26,959 bases of DNA, taken from positions 1 to 26,959 of the forward strand of contig JAAZAC010000061.1 of NCBI GenBank assembly GCA_012514545.1, given 5' to 3'. The notes below the pieces were generated by a model, which saw only the letters and a program-made list of their open reading frames with translations, searched no databases and was not told the DNA's origin. Both the position numbers and the translations under genes were made by a program. Of the stretch, positions 7,177 through 13,856 are shown one piece after another (within the stretch, counting starts at the first letter, position 1; the number at the start of each line of letters is the position of its first letter). Source of the stretch: Actinomycetales bacterium (lineage in GTDB: Bacteria; Actinomycetota; Actinomycetes; Actinomycetales; Cellulomonadaceae).

Positions 7177-8292
7177 GTGATCACCTGGCGGACCGGGACC
7201 GTGGTGTCGCTCGGCGCCTCCTGGGCGGGTGCGCAGGAGATGACCGTCGAGACGCCGGACGGGACGGTGCGCGCGCTGGCCTACCCCGTCGTCGTCGGGG
7301 ACGTCGCGGTCGGCGACCGCGTGCTCCTCAACGTCACGGCGCTGACCCGCGGGCTCGGCACGGGGGGCTACGCGCTCGTCGTCGCCCGGCCCGACGCGCT
7401 GCCGCCCGACCCGCCGCCCGGGCCCGGCCACCTCGTCAAGGGCCGCTACACGCCGCAGCAGGCGATGGTGCTCGGCGTCGACGAGCAGGAGTCCGCCCAC
7501 CACGCGCTCCTGCGCGACGCGGACGACCTCGCCGGGCTGCCCGTCGTCGTGGCCGACCTGCACTCGGCGCTGCCCGCCGTCGTCGCGGGCGCGCGCTGGG
7601 CGGCCGAGCGCGCCGGTCGACCCCTCCCCCGCGTCGCCTACGTCATGACCGACGGCGGGGCGCTGCCCGCATGGTTCAGCCGCACCGTGGCGACCCTGCG
7701 CGACGCCGGGTGGCTCGCCGCCTGCGTGACCGTGGGCCAGGCGTTCGGCGGGGACCTCGAGGCGGTCACCGTGCACACCGGCCTGCTCGCGGCGCGGCTC
7801 GTCGTGGGGGCCGACCTCGCGGTGGTCGCGCAGGGCCCCGGGAACCTCGGCACGGGCACCCGCTGGGGGTTCTCCGGGGTCGCGGTCGGCGAGGCGCTCA
7901 ACGCGGCCGCGGTGCTCGGCGGACGGCCGGTGGCCGCGCTGCGCGTCTCCGGCGCCGACCCGCGCGAGCGGCACCGCGGCGTCTCGCACCACTCGCTCAC
8001 CGCCGTGGGGCGCGTCGCCCTGGCGCCGGCCGACGTCGTCGTGCCCGCCGGGGAGGTCCCCGGCGACGCGGGCCGGACGGCGCTGCGCGCCCGCGTGCGC
8101 GAGCAGGCCGCGGCGCTGTGCCGCCCGGCGGGCCGGCACGCGCTCGTCGAGGTCGCCGTCGAGGGCGGGCTGACGGAGGCCCTGGCCGCCGCCCCGGTGC
8201 GGCTGTCGAGCATGGGCCGGGGCCTCGCGGAGGACCCGGAGGCGTTCGTGGCCTCGGCCGTCGCGGGCGTGCACGCCGAGCGGCTGCGCTGA
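7177..8292 (+). CDS. DUF3866 family protein
   Basis: A 371-residue protein whose whole length resembles the actinobacterial DUF3866 family; no biochemical function is established to my knowledge. Recognisable conserved blocks are an N-terminal barrel-like section with GDVAVGDRVLLNV (41-53), HLVKGRYTPQQ (85-95), ADLHSALPAVVAG (126-138), VAYVMTDGGALP (153-164), a Gly-rich GPGNLGTGTRWGFSG (220-234) and RERHRGVSHHS (263-273). The histidine-rich last block and the Gly-rich block look like a metal or phosphate site, but that is inference. It is the only plus-strand gene here, divergent from pafBC and convergent with the PH-domain gene. The GTG start is supported by the -10 spacing. There is no signal peptide or membrane segment. 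Confidence 0.88.
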   Translation: MITWRTGTVVSLGASWAGAQEMTVETPDGTVRALAYPVVVGDVAVGDRVLLNVTALTRGLGTGGYALVVARPDALPPDPPPGPGHLVKGRYTPQQAMVLGVDEQESAHHALLRDADDLAGLPVVVADLHSALPAVVAGARWAAERAGRPLPRVAYVMTDGGALPAWFSRTVATLRDAGWLAACVTVGQAFGGDLEAVTVHTGLLAARLVVGADLAVVAQGPGNLGTGTRWGFSGVAVGEALNAAAVLGGRPVAALRVSGADPRERHRGVSHHSLTAVGRVALAPADVVVPAGEVPGDAGRTALRARVREQAAALCRPAGRHALVEVAVEGGLTEALAAAPVRLSSMGRGLAEDPEAFVASAVAGVHAERLR

Positions 8293-8300
8293 GCGCCCGT

Positions 8301-8330
8301 CGCCCGCCCGCCGCAGTGGGCGCGCGGGCG
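8301..8330. terminator. Candidate bidirectional terminator between convergent genes
   Basis: CGCCC-GCCC, an 8-nt loop, then GGGC, a GCGC bulge and GGGCG can fold into an imperfect hairpin between the two convergent stop codons. There is no T-tract on either side, as is common in high-GC actinobacteria. Support is the position and complementarity only. Confidence 0.35.
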
Positions 8331-8819
8331 TCAGTCGTCCCGCTCGGTGGCGGAGTACCGGGCGACCAGGGTCGCCAGGCGACGGGCCTCGGCGCGGGCG
8401 CGGTCGCCGTCGGCCCGCTGAACGGCCATGACCGCCAGCGTGCCGCCGTCGGCCAGGTCGAGCTGCACCCACGGCCGGTCCGGCCCGAACCGCACGGACA
8501 CGACCTCGGCCCACGCCAGCCGGCGCGTGCGCAGGAGGTTGCGCACGGTCACCCCGTCGGGGTCGGGGTCGGCGCGCACGCCGGCCTCGCGCAGCAGGAA
8601 CCACGCGATCGCGACGCCGAGCACGGCGAACGCGGCCCGGTCGCCGAGCCCCGCGGGGCGCCCGGTGATCGGCTCGAGCGCCACCGCGATGCCCCCGAAG
8701 AGGACGACGCTCGCCGCGGCCAGCGCCAGGCTGACCACGCGGGCCGCCCGCGGCCGGAACGGGCGGAGCGCGGGGTCGGCCCCCGGCCCCTCCGGCCTCG
8801 CGGCGCCCCCCGTCGTCAT
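8331..8819 (-). CDS. PH-domain-containing membrane protein
   Basis: A 162-residue protein with two hydrophobic segments (about 27-47 and 62-77) followed by a bacterial PH-like region (about 78-150, including GVTVRNLLRTRRLAWAEV and a WVQLDL strand). This is the layout of the small PH-domain membrane proteins often found next to hisG in actinobacteria. Its function is unknown, with possible membrane or protein binding by the PH fold. Translation begins 16 nt after hisG, so it is probably transcribed with hisE-hisG. No catalytic motif is visible. Confidence 0.8.
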   Translation of the reverse strand: MTTGGAARPEGPGADPALRPFRPRAARVVSLALAAASVVLFGGIAVALEPITGRPAGLGDRAAFAVLGVAIAWFLLREAGVRADPDPDGVTVRNLLRTRRLAWAEVVSVRFGPDRPWVQLDLADGGTLAVMAVQRADGDRARAEARRLATLVARYSATERDD

Positions 8820-8835
8820 CCGCGACCCGCCACCG

Positions 8836-9684
8836 CTACAGGCGGCACGCGTGGATGGACGTGACGAGGATCGCGCGCGCCCCGAGGTCGTACAGGGCGT
8901 CCATGACGCGGTTGGTGTCGTCGCGGCGCACCATCGCGCGCACCGCCGACCAGCCCGGGTTGTGCAGCGGCGACACCGTCGGCGACTCCAGGCCCGGGGT
9001 GATCGCCACGGCCTGCTCGACGAGCGCCGTCGGGCAGTCGTAGTCCATGAGCACGTACTGCCGGGCGACGAGGACGCCCTGCAGCCGCCGCGCGAGGACC
9101 TCGAGGCCGGGCGGGACCGTGGCCTGCGCGCGCGGCCGGATGAGCACCGCCTCCGACTCCAGGATCGGCTCCCCGAACACCGTCAGCCCGGCCCCCCGCA
9201 GCGTCGTGCCCGTGGACACGACGTCGGCGACGACCTCCGCGACGCCCAGCTGCACCGCGGACTCCACGGCGCCGTCGAGCCGGATGACCTCCGCCTCGAT
9301 CCCGCGGTCGCGCAGGTAGCCCCCGACGAGCACGGGGTACGACGTCGCGACCCGGCGCCCCGCGACGTCGGCGAGGGCCCGCACGCGGTCCGCCGGCGCG
9401 GCGAAGCGGAAGGTCGAGGCGCCGAACCCGAGCGGCATGTGCTCGACGGCGTCCGCGCCGGAGTCGAGCAGCAGGTCGCGGCCGGTGATCCCCGCGTCCA
9501 CCGTGCCCGCGCCCACGTACACGGCGATGTCCCGCGGGCGCAGGAAGAAGAACTCGATGTCGTTCTCGGGGTCGACGAGCACGAGGACGCGCGGGTCGTG
9601 GCGCTGCCGGTAGCCGGCCTCGCGCAGCATGTCGGCGGCGGGCTCGGCCAGGGAGCCCTTGTTCGGGACGGCGATGCGCAGCAT
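8836..9684 (-). CDS. hisG: ATP phosphoribosyltransferase (long form)
   Basis: HisG condenses ATP and PRPP in the first step of histidine synthesis. The 282-residue length and a C-terminal ACT-like regulatory domain (about 207-282) mark the long, histidine-feedback-inhibited, hexameric form that needs no HisZ. Visible motifs are the N-terminal RIAVPNKGSL (3-12) and the PRPP-binding STGTTLRGAGL (157-167). A GAGGAC sequence before the ATG can act as ribosome-binding site. It lies downstream of hisE, separated by 73 nt containing a perfect palindrome. The TAG stop is not part of a -10-like hexamer, unlike other TAG stops here. Confidence 0.97.
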   Translation of the reverse strand: MLRIAVPNKGSLAEPAADMLREAGYRQRHDPRVLVLVDPENDIEFFFLRPRDIAVYVGAGTVDAGITGRDLLLDSGADAVEHMPLGFGASTFRFAAPADRVRALADVAGRRVATSYPVLVGGYLRDRGIEAEVIRLDGAVESAVQLGVAEVVADVVSTGTTLRGAGLTVFGEPILESEAVLIRPRAQATVPPGLEVLARRLQGVLVARQYVLMDYDCPTALVEQAVAITPGLESPTVSPLHNPGWSAVRAMVRRDDTNRVMDALYDLGARAILVTSIHACRL

Positions 9685-9734
9685 GTCCTCGGGTCCTCGC
9701 GTCGGTGTGTCCTGGGGCGGGGGGCGGTGGGGCC

Positions 9735-9758
9735 ACCGGCCGGCGCGCGCCGGCCGGT
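9735..9758. repeat. Perfect 24-bp palindrome at the hisE stop codon
   Basis: Two 12-bp arms of ACCGGCCGGCGC meet without a spacer, giving a fully self-complementary sequence whose last base pair overlaps the hisE TGA. In RNA it would fold into a strong GC hairpin with a few bases as loop. No U-tract follows, so it may be a pause or weak terminator, an mRNA-stabilising 3' end, or a protein-binding site. Confidence 0.7.
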
Positions 9759-10021
9759 CAGAGGTGCCGGTAGACGTCCTCGAGCGTGAGCCCGCGGGCG
9801 ATCATGAGCACCTGGACGTGGTAGAGGAGCTGGGAGACCTCCTCGGCGGCCCGCTCGGGCCCCTCGTGCTCGGCGGCCATCCACGCCTCGGCCGCCTCCT
9901 CGACGACCTTCTTGCCGATCGCGTGGATGCCCGCGTCGAGCGCGGCGACGGTGCCCGAGCCCGCGGGGCGCGTGCGCGCCTTCTCGCTCAGCTCGGCGAA
10001 CAGGCCCTCGAAGGTCTTCAC
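9758..10021 (-). CDS. hisE: Phosphoribosyl-ATP pyrophosphatase
   Basis: An 87-residue stand-alone HisE, which hydrolyses phosphoribosyl-ATP to phosphoribosyl-AMP in step two of histidine synthesis. It is an all-helical MazG-like protein with the acidic metal-binding segments around KKVVEEAAEAW (33-43) and EEVSQLLYHVQVL (60-72). The N-terminal KTFEGLFAELSEK is typical of actinobacterial HisE. The GTG start lies 8 nt after a TAGGCT hexamer containing the ribH stop codon. The neighbour hisG catalyses the preceding step. Length and motifs are normal. Confidence 0.95.
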   Translation of the reverse strand: MKTFEGLFAELSEKARTRPAGSGTVAALDAGIHAIGKKVVEEAAEAWMAAEHEGPERAAEEVSQLLYHVQVLMIARGLTLEDVYRHL

Positions 10022-10029
10022 GGGCGCCC

Positions 10030-10035
10030 AGCCTA
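10030..10035 (-). promoter_or_regulatory. Putative -10 (TAGGCT) of hisE overlapping the ribH stop codon
   Basis: TAGGCT is followed by 8 nt (GGGCGCCC) and the hisE GTG. The TAG is the ribH stop. If used, it would give the histidine genes their own transcript inside the riboflavin-histidine gene series, independent of the FMN riboswitch. No -35 seen. Confidence 0.42.
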
Positions 10036-10536
10036 GAGCGCCGCGGCCCCCGGGGCGGGCGGCGTCCGCTCGCCGGCGAGCCCGCGCAGCACCAGGGCGG
10101 TCGCGACGGCGGCCTGCGCGGCCTCGGCGCCCTTGTCCTCCGAGGAGCCCGGCAGGCCGGCCCGGTCGAGCGCCTGGGCCTCGTCGTCGCAGGTCAGCAC
10201 CCCGAAGCCGACCGGGACGCCGGTCCGCACGGCCACCTCGGTGAGGCCGACGGTGGCCGCCTGGCAGACGTAGTCGAAGTGCGGCGTGCCGCCGCGGACG
10301 ACGACGCCGAGCGCGACCACCGCGTCGACCGTCGGCGCGACGTTCGCGGCGACCACGGGCAGCTCGAACGTCCCGGGCACGCGGATCACCACGGCCTCGG
10401 CGCCCGCGGCCGCCAGCGCCCGCTCGGCCCCCGCGAGGAGGCCGCCCATCACCCGCTCGTGCCAGCTCGCCGCGACGACGGCGACGCGCAGCCCGCGCCC
10501 GTCGACCGCCAGCTCCGGCGCTCCCCGTCCGCTCAT
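10033..10536 (-). CDS. ribH: 6,7-dimethyl-8-ribityllumazine synthase
   Basis: RibH condenses 5-amino-6-ribitylaminouracil with 3,4-dihydroxy-2-butanone 4-phosphate. The 167-residue protein shows the substrate-binding SWHERVMGG (24-32), VPGTFELPV (53-61), the catalytic histidine in RGGTPHFDYV (H87), and SSEDKGAEAA (131-140), where DKG stands in for the commoner NKG. The start ATG overlaps the ribBA stop by 4 bp (ATGA). It is the last gene of the riboflavin operon; a frame extension upstream inside ribBA is not a better start. Confidence 0.96.
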   Translation of the reverse strand: MSGRGAPELAVDGRGLRVAVVAASWHERVMGGLLAGAERALAAAGAEAVVIRVPGTFELPVVAANVAPTVDAVVALGVVVRGGTPHFDYVCQAATVGLTEVAVRTGVPVGFGVLTCDDEAQALDRAGLPGSSEDKGAEAAQAAVATALVLRGLAGERTPPAPGAAAL

Positions 10537-11801
10537 CGGGCCTCCTCCTGCAGGGTCTCGGGGCTGAGCAGGTGCCCCATCCGCTGCGCCTTCGCGCGCA
10601 GGTACGCCAGGTTCTCCCGGGTGCGCCCGACCTCGTGCGGCAGCACCTGCTCGACGGCGATGCCGTGCGCGGACAGGCCCGTCGCCTTGGCCGGGTTGTT
10701 CGTCAGCAGGCGCACGCGGTCCAGGCCGAGGTCGGCGAGGATCGCGGCGGCCGCGCCGTACTCGCGGCGGTCCGCGGGCAGGCCGAGCTCGAGGTTGGCC
10801 TGGACGGTGTCCCGCCCGGAGTCCTGCAGCGCGTAGGCCGCGATCTTCGACAGCAGGCCGATGCCGCGGCCCTCGTGGCCGCGCAGGTAGACCACGGCGC
10901 CGCCCTCGACCGCCACGCGCGCCAGGGCCGCCTCGAGCTGCGGCCCGCAGTCGCAGCGCAGGGAGCCGAACGCGTCGCCCGTGAGGCACTCCGAGTGCAC
11001 GCGCACGAGGGGCACCTCGCGCGGGTCCGTGGGCTCGGCCGCCACGAGCGCCGCGTGGCCCGCCCCGGTGCGCAGGTCGCGGTAGCCGTGCACGACGAAC
11101 CGCCCGTGCCGGGTCGGCAGGGTCGCCGCGGCGGTGTGCAGCACGCGGCGCTCCGCCGGGGGCGCCTCGCCGGGCCCCGGGACGTCGCCGTGCGCGCGCC
11201 GCCACGCGGCGAGGTCGGCGATGGTCAGCACGACGAGCCCCTCGCGCTCGGCCAGCGCCGCCGCGTCCGCCAGCCGCATCATCGAGCCGTCGTCGTGCAC
11301 GAGCTCGGCGATGCCGGCGACGGGCTCGAGCCCCGCGAGCCGGCACAGGTCGACGGCCGCCTCGGTGTGGCCGCCCCGGTGCAGCACGCCCCCGGGGACG
11401 GCCCGCAGCGGCAGCACGTGGCCGGGCCGGATGATGCTCTTCGGCCCCGCCGCCGGGTCCGCGAGCACCCGCAGCGTCCGCGCCCGGTCGGCGGCGGAGA
11501 TGCCCGTCGTGATGCCGTCGGCCGCGTCGACCGTGACGGTGTAGGCGGTCCGCCGGGGGTCCTCGCTCTCGGGGACCATGAGCGGCAGGTCGAGCGCGTC
11601 CGCGCGCACGGCCGGCATCGGCGCGCAGAGGTAGCCCGACGAGTGGCGGATCGTCCACGCGACCCACTCGGTGGTCGCGGACTGCGCGGCGAGGATGACG
11701 TCGGCCTCGTCCTCCCGGTCGGGGCTGTCGGCGACGATGACCGGCTTGCCGGCGCGCAGCGCGTCGAGGGCCTCCTCGACGGTCCCGAGGCGGACGCTCA
11801 C
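10533..11801 (-). CDS. ribBA: Bifunctional DHBP synthase / GTP cyclohydrolase II
   Basis: A 422-residue fusion supplying both precursors of riboflavin. The N-terminal RibB domain (about 1-200) makes 3,4-dihydroxy-2-butanone 4-phosphate from ribulose 5-phosphate; its metal and catalytic residues appear as DREDEAD (28-34), H145 in GGHTEA and E166. The usual family loop is DDEDRENEGD, so several loop residues are changed although R29, E30, E32 and D34 remain. The C-terminal RibA domain (about 205-422) opens GTP; its zinc cysteines are C272, C283 and C285, with RGHEGRGIGL at 307-316 and LTNNPAK at 366-372. GTG start overlaps the ribE stop (GTGA) and the stop overlaps ribH, indicating coupled translation. 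Confidence 0.96.
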   Translation of the reverse strand: MSVRLGTVEEALDALRAGKPVIVADSPDREDEADVILAAQSATTEWVAWTIRHSSGYLCAPMPAVRADALDLPLMVPESEDPRRTAYTVTVDAADGITTGISAADRARTLRVLADPAAGPKSIIRPGHVLPLRAVPGGVLHRGGHTEAAVDLCRLAGLEPVAGIAELVHDDGSMMRLADAAALAEREGLVVLTIADLAAWRRAHGDVPGPGEAPPAERRVLHTAAATLPTRHGRFVVHGYRDLRTGAGHAALVAAEPTDPREVPLVRVHSECLTGDAFGSLRCDCGPQLEAALARVAVEGGAVVYLRGHEGRGIGLLSKIAAYALQDSGRDTVQANLELGLPADRREYGAAAAILADLGLDRVRLLTNNPAKATGLSAHGIAVEQVLPHEVGRTRENLAYLRAKAQRMGHLLSPETLQEEAR

Positions 11802-12409
11802 GAGCCCTCACCCGCCGACGCGCGGGCGTCCAGCAGGCGCTCCACGTACTTGGCCACCACGTCGACCTCGAGGTTGACCCGGTCGCCCGGCGCGAGCCGG
11901 CCCAGCGTCGTCACGGCCAGCGTGGTCGGGATGAGCGAGACGCCGAAGCGGTCCTCGGCGACGTGCGTGACCGTGAGCGACACGCCCGAGACCGCGATCG
12001 ACCCCTTCTCCGCGACGTAGCGCGCCAGCCCCGGCGGGAGCCCGATGACGACGTCGTCCCAGCGGGGGCCCGGCTGCCGGGCCAGGATCTCCCCGACGCC
12101 GTCGACGTGGCCCTGCACGATGTGCCCGTCGAGGCGACCCCCCGCGGGCACGGCCCGCTCGAGGTTGACCGGGTCGCCGACCTCGAGGCCGCCCAGCGTG
12201 CTCCGCCGCAGCGTCTCAGGCATGACGTCGACGGCGAACGTGCCGTCCCCGACGTCCGTGACGGTGAGGCAGACGCCGTCCACCGCGATGGAGGAGCCGA
12301 CGGCGGTGCCGTCGGTCACGACCGGCCCCCGCAGGCGCAGGCGGGCGTCCTCCCCGGCCCGCTCGACGGCCACGACGGTGCCCATCTCCTCGACGATCCC
12401 GGTGAACAT
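11798..12409 (-). CDS. ribE: Riboflavin synthase, alpha subunit
   Basis: A 203-residue riboflavin synthase, which dismutates two 6,7-dimethyl-8-ribityllumazine molecules into riboflavin and the pyrimidine precursor. The two internally repeated barrel domains are clear: MFTGIVEEMG with VDGVCLTVTDVG (43-54) in the first, and GGRLDGHIVQGHVDG (90-104) with SGVSLTVTHV (141-150) in the second. The ATG start shares one base with the ribD stop (TGATG). Called ribE here; the same enzyme is ribC in some nomenclature. Confidence 0.96.
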   Translation of the reverse strand: MFTGIVEEMGTVVAVERAGEDARLRLRGPVVTDGTAVGSSIAVDGVCLTVTDVGDGTFAVDVMPETLRRSTLGGLEVGDPVNLERAVPAGGRLDGHIVQGHVDGVGEILARQPGPRWDDVVIGLPPGLARYVAEKGSIAVSGVSLTVTHVAEDRFGVSLIPTTLAVTTLGRLAPGDRVNLEVDVVAKYVERLLDARASAGEGS

Positions 12410-13557
12410 CAGCGATCCTCCTCGGTCCGCACGCCCGCGCGTACCTGGTCGTCCGCGGGCGTCTGGTGGTCCGCGGGGCCCGGGGTTCGCCCGGGCGCGT
12501 CCGCGATGACGACGACGTCGGGCCCGACGCGCTCGACCGCGCGCGGGGCGAGGCGCAGCGCCGCGCCGATGGTGGCCACGCCCAGGTCCGCCACGGCGGC
12601 GGGCCCCGCGCCGAGCAGCACGGGCGCCACGTACGCGACGACCTCGTCGACCCGGCCCGCGCGCAGGAACGCCGCCGCGAGCGTCGGCCCGCCCTCGACG
12701 AGCAGGTGCCGGACCTCGCGCGCGGCGAGGGCGGCGAGGACCTCGTCGACGTCGTGCGTGGGCAGGTGGACGACCTCGCCGCCGGGGCCGGCCAGCCGGC
12801 CGCCGTCGGGCAGGGCGCGGCGGCCCACGACGACGCGCAGCGGCTGGTGGGGCGCGAGGGTGCCCTCGGCGGTCCGCGCGGTGAGCGCGGGGTCGTCCGC
12901 GAGGACGGTGCCCGTGCCGACGGCGATCGCGTCGACCTCCGCCCGCAGCGCGTGCGCGTGGGCGCGGGCCTCGGCCGAGGTGATCCAGCGGGCCGAACCG
13001 TCGGCGGCGGCCACCCGGCCGTCGAGGCTCGCCGCGAGCTTGAGCGTGACGAAGGGCCGGCCCGCCCGCACGGCGGCCGCCCACACGCGCAGGAGGTCGC
13101 CGGCGGCCTCGGCGCGCACCCCGCCGACGACGTCGACGCCCGCCGCGCGCAGCCGCGCCGCTCCCCCGGCCGCGGCCGGGTTGGGGTCGTCGAGGGCGTA
13201 GACGAGGCGCGCCACGCCCGCGCGCACCAGCGCCTCCGCGCACGGGCCGGTGCGGCCGGTGTGCGCGCACGGCTCGAGGGTGACGACCGCCGTCGCGCCG
13301 GCCAGGTCGGCGCCGGACGCCCGGGCCGCGGCGATCGCGGCGACCTCGGCGTGCGGGGTCCCGGCGCCCTCGTGCCAGCCCTCGCCGAGGGTGCGCCCGG
13401 CCGCGTCGAGCAGCACGCAGCCGACGCGCGGGTTGGGCCCGTGCGCGGGGCCGCGCCGGGCCAGCGCGAGGGCACGGTCCATGGCCGCGAGCTCGGCGGG
13501 CGTGACGTCGCCGGGGCCGCGCGGCGCGCTCCCGCCGGTTCCCGTGCCCTCCGCCAC
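12409..13557 (-). CDS. ribD: Bifunctional riboflavin deaminase / reductase
   Basis: RibD performs the deaminase and reductase steps after GTP cyclohydrolase II. The N-terminal cytidine-deaminase-like domain has the zinc ligands H69 (TPHAEV, with catalytic E71), C97 (EPCAHTGRTG) and C106. The C-terminal reductase domain contains KLAASLDGRVA, WITSAEA and LLVEGGPTLAAAFL. At 382 residues it is slightly long because of a Gly/Thr-rich N-terminus; an ATG at residue 26 would also keep the deaminase domain, but the GTG start is preferred because GGGGAGGG lies 9 nt upstream. The C-terminal 40 residues are polar and probably disordered. First gene after the FMN riboswitch, hence predicted to be repressed by FMN. 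Confidence 0.95.
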   Translation of the reverse strand: MAEGTGTGGSAPRGPGDVTPAELAAMDRALALARRGPAHGPNPRVGCVLLDAAGRTLGEGWHEGAGTPHAEVAAIAAARASGADLAGATAVVTLEPCAHTGRTGPCAEALVRAGVARLVYALDDPNPAAAGGAARLRAAGVDVVGGVRAEAAGDLLRVWAAAVRAGRPFVTLKLAASLDGRVAAADGSARWITSAEARAHAHALRAEVDAIAVGTGTVLADDPALTARTAEGTLAPHQPLRVVVGRRALPDGGRLAGPGGEVVHLPTHDVDEVLAALAAREVRHLLVEGGPTLAAAFLRAGRVDEVVAYVAPVLLGAGPAAVADLGVATIGAALRLAPRAVERVGPDVVVIADAPGRTPGPADHQTPADDQVRAGVRTEEDR

Positions 13558-13566
13558 CGCCGTCGT

Positions 13567-13574
13567 CCCTCCCC
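13567..13574 (-). promoter_or_regulatory. ribD ribosome-binding site (GGGGAGGG)
   Basis: GGGGAGGG sits 9 nt before the ribD GTG and decides that start. A CCCC run a few bases upstream (complement of 13586-13589) could pair with its GGGG and hide it, a plausible off-state for the riboswitch. Confidence 0.6.
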
Positions 13575-13591
13575 GTGCAGGCCCCGGGGTG

Positions 13592-13632
13592 GGCGTCAGG
13601 GGACGCCAGGGCGGGCCTGTGCCGGACCGCCC
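13592..13632 (-). promoter_or_regulatory. Candidate riboswitch expression platform: two hairpins
   Basis: Directly after the aptamer's closing stem two perfect GC stems are possible: GGGCGG (13627-13632) with CCGCCC (13609-13614) around a 12-nt loop, and GGCGTC with GACGCC (13592-13607) around a CCCT loop. Neither is followed by a U-tract. They could be a terminator-like structure or, since CCCT complements the AGGG of the ribD ribosome-binding site, a translational switch. Seen in sequence; mechanism inferred. Confidence 0.45.
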
Positions 13633-13765
13633 ACGTGCCTCCTCCCATCCGGGCTTTCACCGTCGGTCCTGGAGTTCCACCAGGTCAACCGGCCGCGCGT
13701 CGCCGCTCGGCTCGGGTCGCGGACTGTCACCGCCGGCTCGGACTTACACCGACCCCGGAGCACGT
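13633..13765 (-). ncRNA. FMN riboswitch (RFN element)
   Basis: On the minus strand the leader of ribD carries the conserved RFN blocks in order: GGGTCGGTGTAAGTCCG, GCCGGCGGTGACAGTCCGCG, a variable arm, then CTGGTGGAACTCCAG, GACCGACGGTGAAAGCC and CGGATGGGAG. The closing stem P1 is formed by ACGTGC (13760-13765) and GCACGT (13633-13638). FMN binding to this aptamer class turns off riboflavin genes by termination or by hiding the ribosome-binding site. Its place directly before ribD-ribE-ribBA-ribH fits exactly. Aptamer identity is secure; the mode of control is not. Confidence 0.95.
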
Positions 13766-13856
13766 ACGTTCTCGTCGATCAGTCTGCCACAGTCGGCGCG
13801 AGGTCCGAGGTCCTTCGGTCCCGGCGGACGGGCGCACAGAGGGCGCACGGAGGGGG

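Noticed and set aside
8833..8838. hisG stop TAGCGG as a further stop/-10 overlap
   Set aside because: The sixth base is G, not T, and the next start is 13 nt away, so it does not fit the pattern.
13781..13786. CAGACT as the -10 of the riboflavin operon
   Set aside because: Position would suit a start just before the aptamer, but the hexamer is a poor match and no -35 is visible.
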